In this document: positions 41,789-50,232 of the stretch, one piece after another
Layout: the number at the start of each line of letters is the position of its first letter
Position numbering within the stretch: position 1 is the first letter of the stretch
Assembly: GCA_020846135.1 (NCBI GenBank)
Contig: JADLEK010000055.1
Span: 1-50,368 of the forward strand
Direction: 5' to 3'
DNA: 50,368 nt
Source: Gammaproteobacteria bacterium
GTDB lineage: Bacteria; Pseudomonadota; Gammaproteobacteria; Competibacterales; Competibacteraceae
Translations under genes and position numbers: made by a program
Notes under the pieces: model-generated
Seen by the model: only the letters and a program-made list of their open reading frames with translations
Databases searched by the model: none
What the model was told of the DNA's origin: nothing

Positions 41789-44334
41789 GGCCGCATCGTG
41801 ATCAGTTGCTGAGGCACTTCAGCATGGCTGAAATGACTGTGGGTCAGCGCATCGGACAGGCCCAGCAGCGGAGCGCGCACCGCATCCAGCAACCGGGTCA
41901 GTTCGGCGCTGGAGCGGGCGCTGTCGTGAGAGAGCGTCGCCAGCGCCGGGATGTCGGCTAGTTGCAGCGTCGTGATCGCTTCGAGAATCAGCCGCTCCTC
42001 GGCGCTGCGGTAGGGCGAACCGCTCGGGGGTTGCAGCCGGCCAATATGCCGGTGCAGTCGCCGCAACTGGTAGCCCACCGCGCGGGGATTGCCCTCGTCA
42101 AACAGCAGCAAATCAATGATCGCGGTCGGGTGCAGCGCTGACCGGTAGCGACGGCGGTAAGCGGTCAAATTGTCGGTGATGGTCAGCACCACTTCCCACA
42201 GCGGCAGGCCGGGATTGCGGGCGGTAATAAAGGCCAGCTTGAACAGGTCCAGGGTCCGCAACACCCGCTCCAGATAGCGTCCGATATCGAAAAACAGCCA
42301 GCCCTGATGGTGCGGCATGGTTTCGTTATTCAGACCGCTGAAGGCGGCGACCAGCATCAGTTCTTCTTCCAGCAGCTCCCGCGCCTGGCGCGCGCCCAGA
42401 TCCGACGGCAATTCCTGAAGCTGTTGTTGCAGCCGGTTCAGCAACCGCCAAATGTCGTCGCCCAGATGATTGCGGACCGCCCGCCCGGTTCGCAACAGAC
42501 CGCTGACAATGGTCTGCACGCTGCCGACCGGTTCGGCGCTGATAATCAGCTCCAGCAAGGCCTGGCGCAGCGCGAAAAACCGGGCGCGGGGCGATTCGGC
42601 CACCGGCGGCACCAGGATATCGAGCGCCTCAAACAAATCGTCCAGACAGCGTTCGTCGGTGTTGTCCTGCTCCCATTCTAGCAATCGGCCCAGCGCCTCG
42701 CGCAGCAAGCGGGAGGTGCCGTCCAGCCGTTCGACATAGCGACCCAGCCAGAACAGGTCATCGGCCACCCGGCTGGGCAAATCGCTGCCATCACGGGTGA
42801 CGACAATCGGGCCGTAGGCTTGCCGTAACAGGCTGACGTGGCGTTGCGGGGTCGGGGCCAGCACCCACCAGTCCTTGCTGATCCCGCCTTTTTGCAACGC
42901 CGCCTGCAAGGTATCCAGCCCGGACGAAACCCGCGCCAGTCCGCCCGGCATCACCCGATACCCCTGATCCTCGGCGACCACGAAGCCACGCAGCATCACC
43001 GGGCGCGGGGTCAGCCGACCGTCTTCCAACACCGGCGCGGTGGACAGTAAGGCCGGGGCCTGGGCAACAAATAGGTGCGGCGCCGCCTGAATCCGGTCGC
43101 GCAACTGACCACGAGCCGCCGCGTCCAGTTGACCACCTTCCCAGTACGGACTGGCGGGCAGGATCGAGCGTACCACCAAGCTGTCCAGATGTGTCAGCAC
43201 ATAGTCGCAATCCGCCCGGTGGCCACACCACCAGGTCGGCAACGACGGCAGTTGCAAATCCTCACCGAGTAATTGCCGACATAGCAACGGCAGAAACACG
43301 GCCAGTCCCGGATTTTCGACCAGGCTGCTGCCTAACGCATTCGCCAAGGCGACATGACCGTTGCGCACCGCCTGCAACAGGCCGGGAACGCCAAACAGGG
43401 AATCGCCGCGCAGCTCCAACGGATCGCAGAACGTGTCCAGCACCCGCCGCAGGATCACATCCACCGGACGCAAGCCACCGAGGGTTTTCAGCCAGACCCG
43501 GCCATCCCGCACCACCAGGTCCTCGCCCTCGACCAGACTGAGCGACAGGTAATTGGCTAGATAGGCGTGTTCAAAATAGACCGGACTGCTGGGGCCAGGG
43601 GTCAGCAAAACGACGTGGGGATTTTCGGAGCGGTGGCGGGCCAGCCTGGTCAAGGTAGCGCGTTCGGTTTCCAGAAAACTGGCCAGTCGGCGCAGCGGCG
43701 CATCCCGGTACAGCATCGGCAAGGCCCGCGCTAGAATGATCCGGTTTTCCAGGGTGTAGCCAGCCCCCGAGGGTGACTGGACCCGGTCGCCGTAAGCCCG
43801 GAATACGCCATCCGGACCACGGGCTAAATCGACGCCGTGGAAGATCAGCCAGCGTCCGTTGCTGGGCAGCGCCTGATGGCAGGCGGGCAGAAAACCAGGG
43901 TGGGCATAAACCAGTTCGGGCGGCAGCCAGCCATGCCGGATCGCCAGCCGGGGACCGTACAGATCGGCCAGCAGCGCATTCAGCAGCCGTGAGCGCTGTT
44001 CCAGCCCCGCTGCCAGCCCAGTCCATTCCTCGCCGGTCATCAGCAGCGGCACCGGGTCCAGCAGCCAGTGGCGTTGCGAACCGTGCGGGTCGTCATAGGT
44101 GTTGTAGGTGACGCCGTCGGCCTGCAACAAGCGCTGGATTTCGCGGTAGCGGCGCTCCAGTTCTACCCCGCCAACGCCCTCCAGGAACCGCGCCATATCC
44201 TGCCAGTGCGGTCGCAAAATGCCGGGTGCGGAGTACATCTCGTCGTAACCGGTCGCGGCGACCGGATAGTCGCTGAACAACCGATCGCCGGGTAGTTGCG
44301 GCGGGTCTGAAAACGCAACGGCAGCTTCGCTCAT
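41785..44334 (-). CDS. Circularly permuted ATP-grasp/alpha-E fusion protein
   Basis: ATG 44334 has AGGAG six bases upstream and gives 849 residues; the frame is open further upstream without homology. Residues about 20-510 are a circularly permuted type 2 ATP-grasp domain (YDEMYSAPGILRPHWQ, DGVTYNTYDDP, LTPGPSSPVYFEHAYLANYL). Residues about 540-840 are the helical alpha-E domain (DDLFWLGRYVERLDGTSRLLREAL). The domains are often separate genes; here they are fused. The family is thought to form peptide-type bonds that the partner transglutaminase-like enzyme cleaves or exchanges. The substrate is unknown. Confidence 0.92.
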   Translation of the reverse strand: MSEAAVAFSDPPQLPGDRLFSDYPVAATGYDEMYSAPGILRPHWQDMARFLEGVGGVELERRYREIQRLLQADGVTYNTYDDPHGSQRHWLLDPVPLLMTGEEWTGLAAGLEQRSRLLNALLADLYGPRLAIRHGWLPPELVYAHPGFLPACHQALPSNGRWLIFHGVDLARGPDGVFRAYGDRVQSPSGAGYTLENRIILARALPMLYRDAPLRRLASFLETERATLTRLARHRSENPHVVLLTPGPSSPVYFEHAYLANYLSLSLVEGEDLVVRDGRVWLKTLGGLRPVDVILRRVLDTFCDPLELRGDSLFGVPGLLQAVRNGHVALANALGSSLVENPGLAVFLPLLCRQLLGEDLQLPSLPTWWCGHRADCDYVLTHLDSLVVRSILPASPYWEGGQLDAAARGQLRDRIQAAPHLFVAQAPALLSTAPVLEDGRLTPRPVMLRGFVVAEDQGYRVMPGGLARVSSGLDTLQAALQKGGISKDWWVLAPTPQRHVSLLRQAYGPIVVTRDGSDLPSRVADDLFWLGRYVERLDGTSRLLREALGRLLEWEQDNTDERCLDDLFEALDILVPPVAESPRARFFALRQALLELIISAEPVGSVQTIVSGLLRTGRAVRNHLGDDIWRLLNRLQQQLQELPSDLGARQARELLEEELMLVAAFSGLNNETMPHHQGWLFFDIGRYLERVLRTLDLFKLAFITARNPGLPLWEVVLTITDNLTAYRRRYRSALHPTAIIDLLLFDEGNPRAVGYQLRRLHRHIGRLQPPSGSPYRSAEERLILEAITTLQLADIPALATLSHDSARSSAELTRLLDAVRAPLLGLSDALTHSHFSHAEVPQQLITMRP

Positions 44335-44383
44335 GCGGGTCTCCTGATCCCGGAACCGTGGGGTAGCGGCGCGGCTTTCAACT

Positions 44384-44767
44384 TCAGGACGACGCTGGGC
44401 GCGAAAGATGCGGGATAGCGCGACGCAAGCGGTTGGACATAATGCGCATGACCTGAAGCGCAAACCGGGGGTTGCGCTGAACCAGCGTCAGAAAGTGGGT
44501 CTTGCTGACCTGGGTCAGCAGGCAATCCGTGCGGGCGACAGCGGTCGCCATGCGCGGCTGGTCGTCGATCAGCGCCATTTCACCGAGGATATCGCCGGGG
44601 CCGAGCGTTTCAAGCCGCTGTCCGCTCACATAAATATCAATCTGACCTTCCACCACGATGTAGAGGGCATCGCCAACTTCACCTTCCCGGAATAGGGTCT
44701 CGCCGCTGGCGATGGCGCGGTCATTTTCCAGCGGGTTGCCGGCGTCGGTATCGGGGTGCTGTTGCAT
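44384..44767 (-). CDS. Stand-alone cyclic-nucleotide-binding domain protein
   Basis: ATG 44767 (GAGGA eight bases upstream) gives 127 residues. They form one CNB domain: GETLFREGEVGDALYIVVEGQIDIYV, LGPGDILGEMALIDDQPRMATAVA. The phosphate-binding cassette GEMALIDDQPRMATA has the FGE-like start and an Arg, so a nucleotide may bind. There is no helix-turn-helix or catalytic domain. It ends 49 bases before the ATP-grasp gene on the same strand and may regulate it. A similar lone CNB protein is at 46940. Confidence 0.85.
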   Translation of the reverse strand: MQQHPDTDAGNPLENDRAIASGETLFREGEVGDALYIVVEGQIDIYVSGQRLETLGPGDILGEMALIDDQPRMATAVARTDCLLTQVSKTHFLTLVQRNPRFALQVMRIMSNRLRRAIPHLSRPASS

Positions 44768-45232
44768 GAAACGGTTCCTCGGCGGGGGATGGTTCGACCA
44801 AAACGATGCCCGCTGGGGTGTTGGTCGAATCATAAACATGATTCCAGTGTAGCCGACTTTTCCGGATTCGGCACAGGCGGTGAGTCCAGCGCCAGGGAGC
44901 TTATCGGGGAAATCGTCGCCGACCCGTCAGGTTGGCTGATCCACGCCCAGCCATGTTGCCTCTGCATGAGGTCGATGCCCTGATCGGCAACGCCACACCG
45001 CGCGGTCTCCCCCTAATTCGTTTACAATCTTCGATAGAACAGGGGTTGCTATTCGCTTTGCGGTCCAACTCGATGTTTTATTTTTAAAATCCCCCCAGTT
45101 TTACAGGCCTTGCACCTAACCTGACCCACTGCGGCGGTCGGGCTACTGTCCGATCCACAAAAAACCCTATAAAGCCCTTAAATTTAGTCTGAGTAAACGG
45201 TCCTGCCCTGTGGATGTTCGAGGACAACCTGA
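44768..45232. other. 465-base intergenic region without recognisable gene
   Basis: The region separates the divergent CNB and GTPase genes. The left part is GC-rich like its neighbours; 45010-45200 is more AT-rich (TTTTATTTTTAAAA near 45074) and probably holds the GTPase promoter. I saw no convincing ORF, RNA gene or repeat. Confidence 0.5.
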
Positions 45233-46606
45233 GTGAAGATCTGGAAGCGCGTGCAAAACGCTTGGCCCAACCACTGGTTTGGGGCCGACGCCGGGACGGA
45301 GAATCTGCCGGAGCCGCGCCCGGTGAGCGGCGATACCCACTTGGCATTGGCCCGAGACAGCCTGCGCGAGTTGCTCGATGATCAACGAGTGCCGCCGCCA
45401 GTGCGGGCGGCGCTGGCCGATGAATACCGGCAATTGCAACTGCTGCTGGAAAAAATCGAGCATGGGCATATCCATATCGCCGTGTTTGGGCGGGTCAGCG
45501 TCGGTAAGTCGGCGCTGCTGAATGCGCTGCTGGGCGAGATGCGCTTTTCCACCAGTCCGCTGCATGGTGAAACCACGCGCGCCGCTCATGCCCGCTGGCA
45601 GGAATATGACGCCGGCGGGGTGTTTCTGATTGACACGCCCGGCATTAACGAAGTCGCCGGCGAAGCGCGGGAGCAATTGGCGCATGATGTCGCGGGCCGC
45701 AGCGATTTGGTCATGTTTGTCGTCGATGGCGACCTCACGGATAGCGAATTGCAGGCGTTGCGGCAGGTGAAGAGCGCAGCGCAGCGGCTGGCGCTGGTGC
45801 TGAACAAAATCGACCGCTATACCCGCGCCGAGCGCGACCTGCTGCTGGACACCCTGCGTCAGCGCACCGCCGGGCTGATCCAGCCCCAGGACATCCTCAC
45901 GGTCGCAGCCCATCCGGCGGAACGGATTGTGATTCTGGTGGACGCCGAGGGCAATGAAACCGAAACCCGCCGCTGCCCGCCGCCCGACGTCACCGCCTTG
46001 CGCGAGCGGATTTGGGATATTCTGAAAGCGGAAGGCAAAACCATGGCGGCGCTCAATGCCGGACTGTTCGCCGGCCGGTTTTCCGACCGGCTGAGCCGCG
46101 AAATCATCGTGATCCGCCGCGACCTGGCCGACAGCGTGGTGCGCAAATACTGTCTAGCCAAAGGGGTCGCGGTGGCGTTGAACCCGATCCCGATAGCCGA
46201 CATTCTGGCTGCCATCGCCACCGACGCCGCCATGATCATCCATCTCAGCCGGGTTTACGGACTGCCGATCAACCGTGGCGAAGCCGGCTCGCTGCTCAAG
46301 ACTATCTCGATCCAACTGGCCTTCCTGATGGGGACGGTGTGGGTGATGCACCTGGCGGCGGCGGCGCTCAAAGGCATCAGCCTAGGGTTGTCCACCGTGG
46401 TGACCGCCGGCGCACAAGGGGCAGTGGCCTGGTATGGCACTTATGTGGTCGGTAAAGCGGCTGAGCAGTATTTCGCCCAAGGCAAGTCGTGGGGTGAAGG
46501 CGGGCCGAAACAGGTCGTGCAGGACATTCTCGACAGTCTGGATCGGGATTCGCTGCTGGCCCAGGCGCGGGATGACATTCTGGCCCGGTTGAAACCATTG
46601 TTATGA
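45233..46606 (+). CDS. DUF697-type membrane-associated GTPase
   Basis: GTG 45233 starts a 457-residue protein. The G domain covers about residues 80-240: G1 VFGRVSVGKSALLNALL, G3 FLIDTPGINEVAG, G4 LVLNKIDRYT. A C-terminal hydrophobic region follows (about 300-425; VALNPIPIADILAAIATDAAMIIHLSRVYG, LLKTISIQLAFLMGTVWVMHLAAAALKG), typical of DUF697 proteins. These dynamin/Era-like GTPases associate with the inner membrane; their role is unclear. The stop overlaps the next start (ATGA). Confidence 0.9.
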   Translation: MKIWKRVQNAWPNHWFGADAGTENLPEPRPVSGDTHLALARDSLRELLDDQRVPPPVRAALADEYRQLQLLLEKIEHGHIHIAVFGRVSVGKSALLNALLGEMRFSTSPLHGETTRAAHARWQEYDAGGVFLIDTPGINEVAGEAREQLAHDVAGRSDLVMFVVDGDLTDSELQALRQVKSAAQRLALVLNKIDRYTRAERDLLLDTLRQRTAGLIQPQDILTVAAHPAERIVILVDAEGNETETRRCPPPDVTALRERIWDILKAEGKTMAALNAGLFAGRFSDRLSREIIVIRRDLADSVVRKYCLAKGVAVALNPIPIADILAAIATDAAMIIHLSRVYGLPINRGEAGSLLKTISIQLAFLMGTVWVMHLAAAALKGISLGLSTVVTAGAQGAVAWYGTYVVGKAAEQYFAQGKSWGEGGPKQVVQDILDSLDRDSLLAQARDDILARLKPLL

Positions 46607-46926
46607 GCTTCTCATTCCTGCTCGGATTTATCGCCGTGGTGGGCATTGGCCTGTGGTTCTGGCGGGACAGCCTCGGCGCGCGGGAGCAGGCCCGCGCCGC
46701 TAGTTCCCGCGCCTGTCGCCAGAGCAACGTGCAATTACTGGATGATACCGTGGCGCTGGAGCGGCTGTGGCTACGGCGCGACCGCGATGGTCGGCTGAAA
46801 CTGGAGCGGCTGTACCTGTTCGAGTTCACCGATACGGGGCTGATTCGCCGAGTCGGCAGTGTGCTGCTGGTCGGCTGGCGGGTCGAAGTGCTGCAGATGG
46901 AAGGCGGCGATTTGCTGGTTCCCTGA
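46603..46926 (+). CDS. DUF3301 family protein
   Basis: The 107-residue protein has an N-terminal membrane anchor (SFLLGFIAVVGIGLWFW). It then has the DUF3301 pattern of a conserved Cys and QLLDDTVALERLWLRRDRDGRLKLERLYLFEFTDTG. Its start overlaps the GTPase stop by four bases, so the two are translationally coupled and probably act together at the membrane. Function is unknown. Confidence 0.88.
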   Translation: MSFSFLLGFIAVVGIGLWFWRDSLGAREQARAASSRACRQSNVQLLDDTVALERLWLRRDRDGRLKLERLYLFEFTDTGLIRRVGSVLLVGWRVEVLQMEGGDLLVP

Positions 46927-46939
46927 GCGGCGCCGACTC

Positions 46940-47395
46940 ATGACGATTTCCGACCAGAACATCGCAGAAATGCTGGACGCCACCTCGTGGGCCAATGATT
47001 TTTCCTGGCCACAAATGCTGTTACTCGGACGCTATTTCCAGCCCTGTTCAATTCCGGCGGGAGAACTGCTGTTTGATGAGGGCAGTCAGGGTGACTCGAT
47101 GGGGATTGTCGTCAAGGGTTCTATCGACATTTACAAAAAACAGCAAAAGATCGCAACGTTGAATGTCGGTAGAACCTATGGCGAAATGTCGTTAATTGAT
47201 CATCAGCCGCGTTCGGCGAAAGCCGTTGCCAAAACAAACAGCGAACTGCTGATCATTACTCAGGCGATGTTTAATCAATTATCAGAAGATCATCCTCGAC
47301 TCGCGCTAAAAGTGGTCTTGAAAATTGCTTATTTCCTCAGTCAAAACTTGCGCAAGACCAGCGGAGAATTAAGCAATTTACTGGAAAGCCGCTGA
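46940..47395 (+). CDS. Stand-alone cyclic-nucleotide-binding domain protein
   Basis: The start at ATG 46940 gives 151 residues. They form a single CNB domain: FQPCSIPAGELLFDEGSQGDSMGIVVKGSIDIYKKQQKI, GRTYGEMSLIDHQPRSAKAVA, and a C-terminal helix, without any output domain. It resembles the protein at 44384. The coding sequence after about 47100 is visibly richer in A and T than its neighbours, which may mean separate origin. It follows the GTPase-DUF3301 pair by 13 bases, so it may be their nucleotide-responsive partner. Confidence 0.85.
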   Translation: MTISDQNIAEMLDATSWANDFSWPQMLLLGRYFQPCSIPAGELLFDEGSQGDSMGIVVKGSIDIYKKQQKIATLNVGRTYGEMSLIDHQPRSAKAVAKTNSELLIITQAMFNQLSEDHPRLALKVVLKIAYFLSQNLRKTSGELSNLLESR

Positions 47396-47416
47396 ATCTT
47401 TTCCTCGCTGAATCGT

Positions 47417-48421
47417 TTAACCCCATAAAATCAGATGGGAGCGCAAAATCAGCCAGGTCGCTACTCCATAAAACAGCCCAAATCCCGCCAAAGCCAGCAC
47501 CGTCAAACGATGGACTTCACCGGAAATTACTGCCTGCAAACTAGCGATCTGGCGAAACGGCGCAATGATTCCAGCACTCGTTCCAAAAGCAGTCGCCGCA
47601 AACAATGGCAGATACAGCGCATAACCCACAAAGTCATAGCCCGCTTTCAACAGACAGAACGGACAATGGTGGTTAGGGTTTTCGTACACATACAGCGATA
47701 GAAAACCAATGATCGCGATAATGGCGATGCCAAAGACCAATAAGCTGCCGGCAGTGAATAGCGGTCCCCACCCCAACCGGCGTAAAAACCCCAGACCTGC
47801 GGCTAGAATCAATCCAGCAGCGCTATAAAATCCAATCAAGGTCGGTTTCGGCGGCAACCCGGCTAACTCCGCCGCCACGCTCCGGCGCTCGGAACTGAAC
47901 AGCGATCCGCAGCAGGAGGTAATGACCTCCGGCTCCAACCCCAGAAAATAACCGGTCTGCGTGATCAGCTCTAAAACCGTCAGCGGCGCAATCACTAGTA
48001 GCAAACCATATTTCACCCGCACCAGCGGATAATCACGACCCTGGTTATCCACCCGGTTCAATAGCAGCCAGATTGCCGCCAGAAAAAACACCGTCATTTT
48101 CAGCAGCAAAGTGGGAAAGCCAAAGGCGTTGATATTCAATACCCCGGTTGCGCACATCGCCCCGACAAACTGACTGGACAGGCTTTCAGTGGTTTGCACA
48201 AACAGCAACAGCGACAATAATTCAGCGCCCAGCGCAAAACCCAGCAGAGTCGAAATCAGATAAGTGCGACGTTCCAGCCGCAATTGCAACTCGCTGCCAC
48301 TGTTAATATCCCAATACCGCAGAATCCGCCCCGCAAAACCACTGGCTAATAACACCGTCCCGGTCACGCTTAACGCGATCCCGTGCAGAGCGACGATGGC
48401 GGGAGTCATCAGCATCGGCAA
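47417..48421 (-). CDS. Polytopic membrane protein with CC and CPFC motifs
   Basis: The 334-residue protein has about eight hydrophobic segments. Between them are ITSCCGSLFSS, with a vicinal cysteine pair, and NPNHHCPFCLLKAGYDFVGYALYLPL, a CXXC next to two His. I recognise no named family. The motifs suggest metal binding or thiol chemistry at the membrane. Its start overlaps the ABC ATPase gene by 13 bases, so it is the third gene of an ABC transporter operon and may be its substrate-handling subunit. Confidence 0.75.
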   Translation of the reverse strand: MPMLMTPAIVALHGIALSVTGTVLLASGFAGRILRYWDINSGSELQLRLERRTYLISTLLGFALGAELLSLLLFVQTTESLSSQFVGAMCATGVLNINAFGFPTLLLKMTVFFLAAIWLLLNRVDNQGRDYPLVRVKYGLLLVIAPLTVLELITQTGYFLGLEPEVITSCCGSLFSSERRSVAAELAGLPPKPTLIGFYSAAGLILAAGLGFLRRLGWGPLFTAGSLLVFGIAIIAIIGFLSLYVYENPNHHCPFCLLKAGYDFVGYALYLPLFAATAFGTSAGIIAPFRQIASLQAVISGEVHRLTVLALAGFGLFYGVATWLILRSHLILWG

Positions 48422-49092
48422 TCTCCTGCAATTTGCCCATCGCGCAATGCAATCACCCGCTTGACCTGAGCGGCGGCAAACACCAGTGGATCGTGGCTGC
48501 TGATAAAAATGGTCCGTCCTTGTAACGCCAATTCGCCGAGCAGCGCCAATACTTCCTGCGACCGGGCGCTATCCAGATGGGCGGTTGGTTCATCGGCGAT
48601 CAGCAGCGCCGGATCATTGATCAGGGCGCGGGCCAGCGCGGTGCGTTGCGCTTCACCGCCGGACAGCCATTCGATGCGGCTGCCGGCCTTGTCGCTAATG
48701 CCGAACCGCTCCAGCAGGAGCTGCGCCGCCGCCCGCAGTTCGCGATAAGGCCGGCCCAGCGGATAAGCCGGCAACATCACATTCTCCAGCGCCGTTAATC
48801 CCCGGATCAGGTTGAACTGCTGGAATACGAAGCCGAACGTGTGCCGCCGCACCTCGGTCAGGAACCGCTCCGGCAGGTTGGAGAGCAACTGACCATCGAG
48901 GGTAATCCGCCCAGCGGTAGGCCGCGCCAGACAACCGACCAGAGTCAACAGCGTGGTCTTGCCGGAACCGCTCGGACCCTTGAACACCGTGATCCCGCCA
49001 CGCTCCAGGGTCAGAGTGATCCCACGCAGCGCCCAGCATTCGTTGGGGCGGCCCTGATGGAATACTTTGCTGACTTCGGTTAATTCGATCAT
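48409..49092 (-). CDS. ABC transporter ATP-binding protein (LolD/MacB type)
   Basis: The 227-residue ATPase has Walker A FKGPSGSGKTTLL, Q-loop FVFQQFNLIRGLTALENVMLP, signature LSGGEAQRTALARAL, Walker B LLIADEPTAHLD and H-loop ISSHDP. The sequence type (LolD/MacB/FtsE) pairs with FtsX-like permeases, and the next gene upstream is one. It is coupled to that permease by a four-base overlap (ATGA). It powers mechanotransmission or extrusion rather than classical import. Confidence 0.95.
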   Translation of the reverse strand: MIELTEVSKVFHQGRPNECWALRGITLTLERGGITVFKGPSGSGKTTLLTLVGCLARPTAGRITLDGQLLSNLPERFLTEVRRHTFGFVFQQFNLIRGLTALENVMLPAYPLGRPYRELRAAAQLLLERFGISDKAGSRIEWLSGGEAQRTALARALINDPALLIADEPTAHLDSARSQEVLALLGELALQGRTIFISSHDPLVFAAAQVKRVIALRDGQIAGDCRC

Positions 49093-50225
49093 CCGCGCAT
49101 TACCGCATCCGGATCAGCGGTCGCCGCTCGCCAGATCGGAATCAGGGTCGCAACGACGTAAGGCAAGACCGTCACCGCCAGCAGCGCCAGCACTTGCAGT
49201 AAATTAACCGCCGGGGTCAGCCGGAAGTCGGGATACAGCACCGCCCAGCCTTTCAATACCGGCGCAAACAGCCGGGCGCCACCATAGAACACCTGCCAGT
49301 AAGCCAGCAGATAACCGGTCAAAAAAGCGGTCAGTGACAGCAATGCGCCTTCCCAAAGCTTCATCCGCAGAATGTCGCCGGTCTCCCAGCCGACAGCCTT
49401 GAGAATCCCGATCTCGCGCTGTTCCTCGGCGCTCAGGCCGGCAGCTTTATCCCAAGCCAGGATCATGAACGCCAGCAGCACCGCGCTGAGCGTGACGAAC
49501 ACGATCCCTTCACGCCAGTTGAAGACCGCATCATAAGTTCGCAGAATCTCGGCTCGCAGAATGGGTCGGCTGCCGGGCAACGCCAAGGCGATTTTTTCGG
49601 CCACGGTGCGGGCCTCACGAGGATTGCGGATGGTCAGAACCACATCGGTGAAGGTGTCGGGCGGCGGATTAAACAGGCTTCGGTAGCCCTCTTCCGATAG
49701 CAGCAGTAGATCAGCGCTGAGCAATTCCGAAGCGAGATCGAGAATGCCGATCACTTTCAGCGGCAATGGCTTGCCGGTAGCCGTGGGCAAGCTGAGATAG
49801 TCGCCGACGCCCAGTTGCCGAGTCCGGGCCAGCGCCGCACCAATCAGAATGTCGTTGACGGCCAGCCCCCGGTCGGGTGCGACCATGATCGTATAGTTGG
49901 CCTTGACCGCCGGATCGTAGTAATAGCCCCATAACCGGCCTTGAACGGCGCTGACGCCGCGAATCCGGCGCAAAGGTTCCAGCCAGTCGGCAGGGAGTAA
50001 ATCGTGCCGCCCGGCACTCAGCCGTTGCACGATCAGCGCCGGCGCATCCTGCAACAGTGCTGCCGCTTCCCGGCGCAAACCCTGGCTGAGCAGCAACACC
50101 GAACTGAACAGGAAGACTAGTAGGGCGTAGACCAGCAACAGACCCAGGTTGCGGGTCTTACGCCGCAACAAGGCCGCGAGCGTATAGTCGATTAGATATT
50201 TCTGGCGTTCGAGGAAGGCTGGCAT
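49089..50225 (-). CDS. FtsX/MacB-type ABC transporter permease
   Basis: The 378-residue protein has one N-terminal membrane segment (about 24-44; LGLLLVYALLVFLFSSVLLL), a periplasmic MacB-like domain to about residue 240, and three C-terminal segments. EEQREIGILKAVGWETGDILRMKLWEGALLSL is the FtsX-family coupling region. It forms the channel with the ATPase encoded next. Unusually, the bases before its ATG have no Shine-Dalgarno sequence and run straight into a GGCTAAA repeat array. Confidence 0.93.
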   Translation of the reverse strand: MPAFLERQKYLIDYTLAALLRRKTRNLGLLLVYALLVFLFSSVLLLSQGLRREAAALLQDAPALIVQRLSAGRHDLLPADWLEPLRRIRGVSAVQGRLWGYYYDPAVKANYTIMVAPDRGLAVNDILIGAALARTRQLGVGDYLSLPTATGKPLPLKVIGILDLASELLSADLLLLSEEGYRSLFNPPPDTFTDVVLTIRNPREARTVAEKIALALPGSRPILRAEILRTYDAVFNWREGIVFVTLSAVLLAFMILAWDKAAGLSAEEQREIGILKAVGWETGDILRMKLWEGALLSLTAFLTGYLLAYWQVFYGGARLFAPVLKGWAVLYPDFRLTPAVNLLQVLALLAVTVLPYVVATLIPIWRAATADPDAVMRG

Positions 50226-50232
50226 TGATGAA

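Noticed and set aside
44768..45232. Search for a small RNA or ORF in the longest intergenic gap
   Set aside because: No stable hairpin with a T tract and no frame with a ribosome site and sensible composition was seen.
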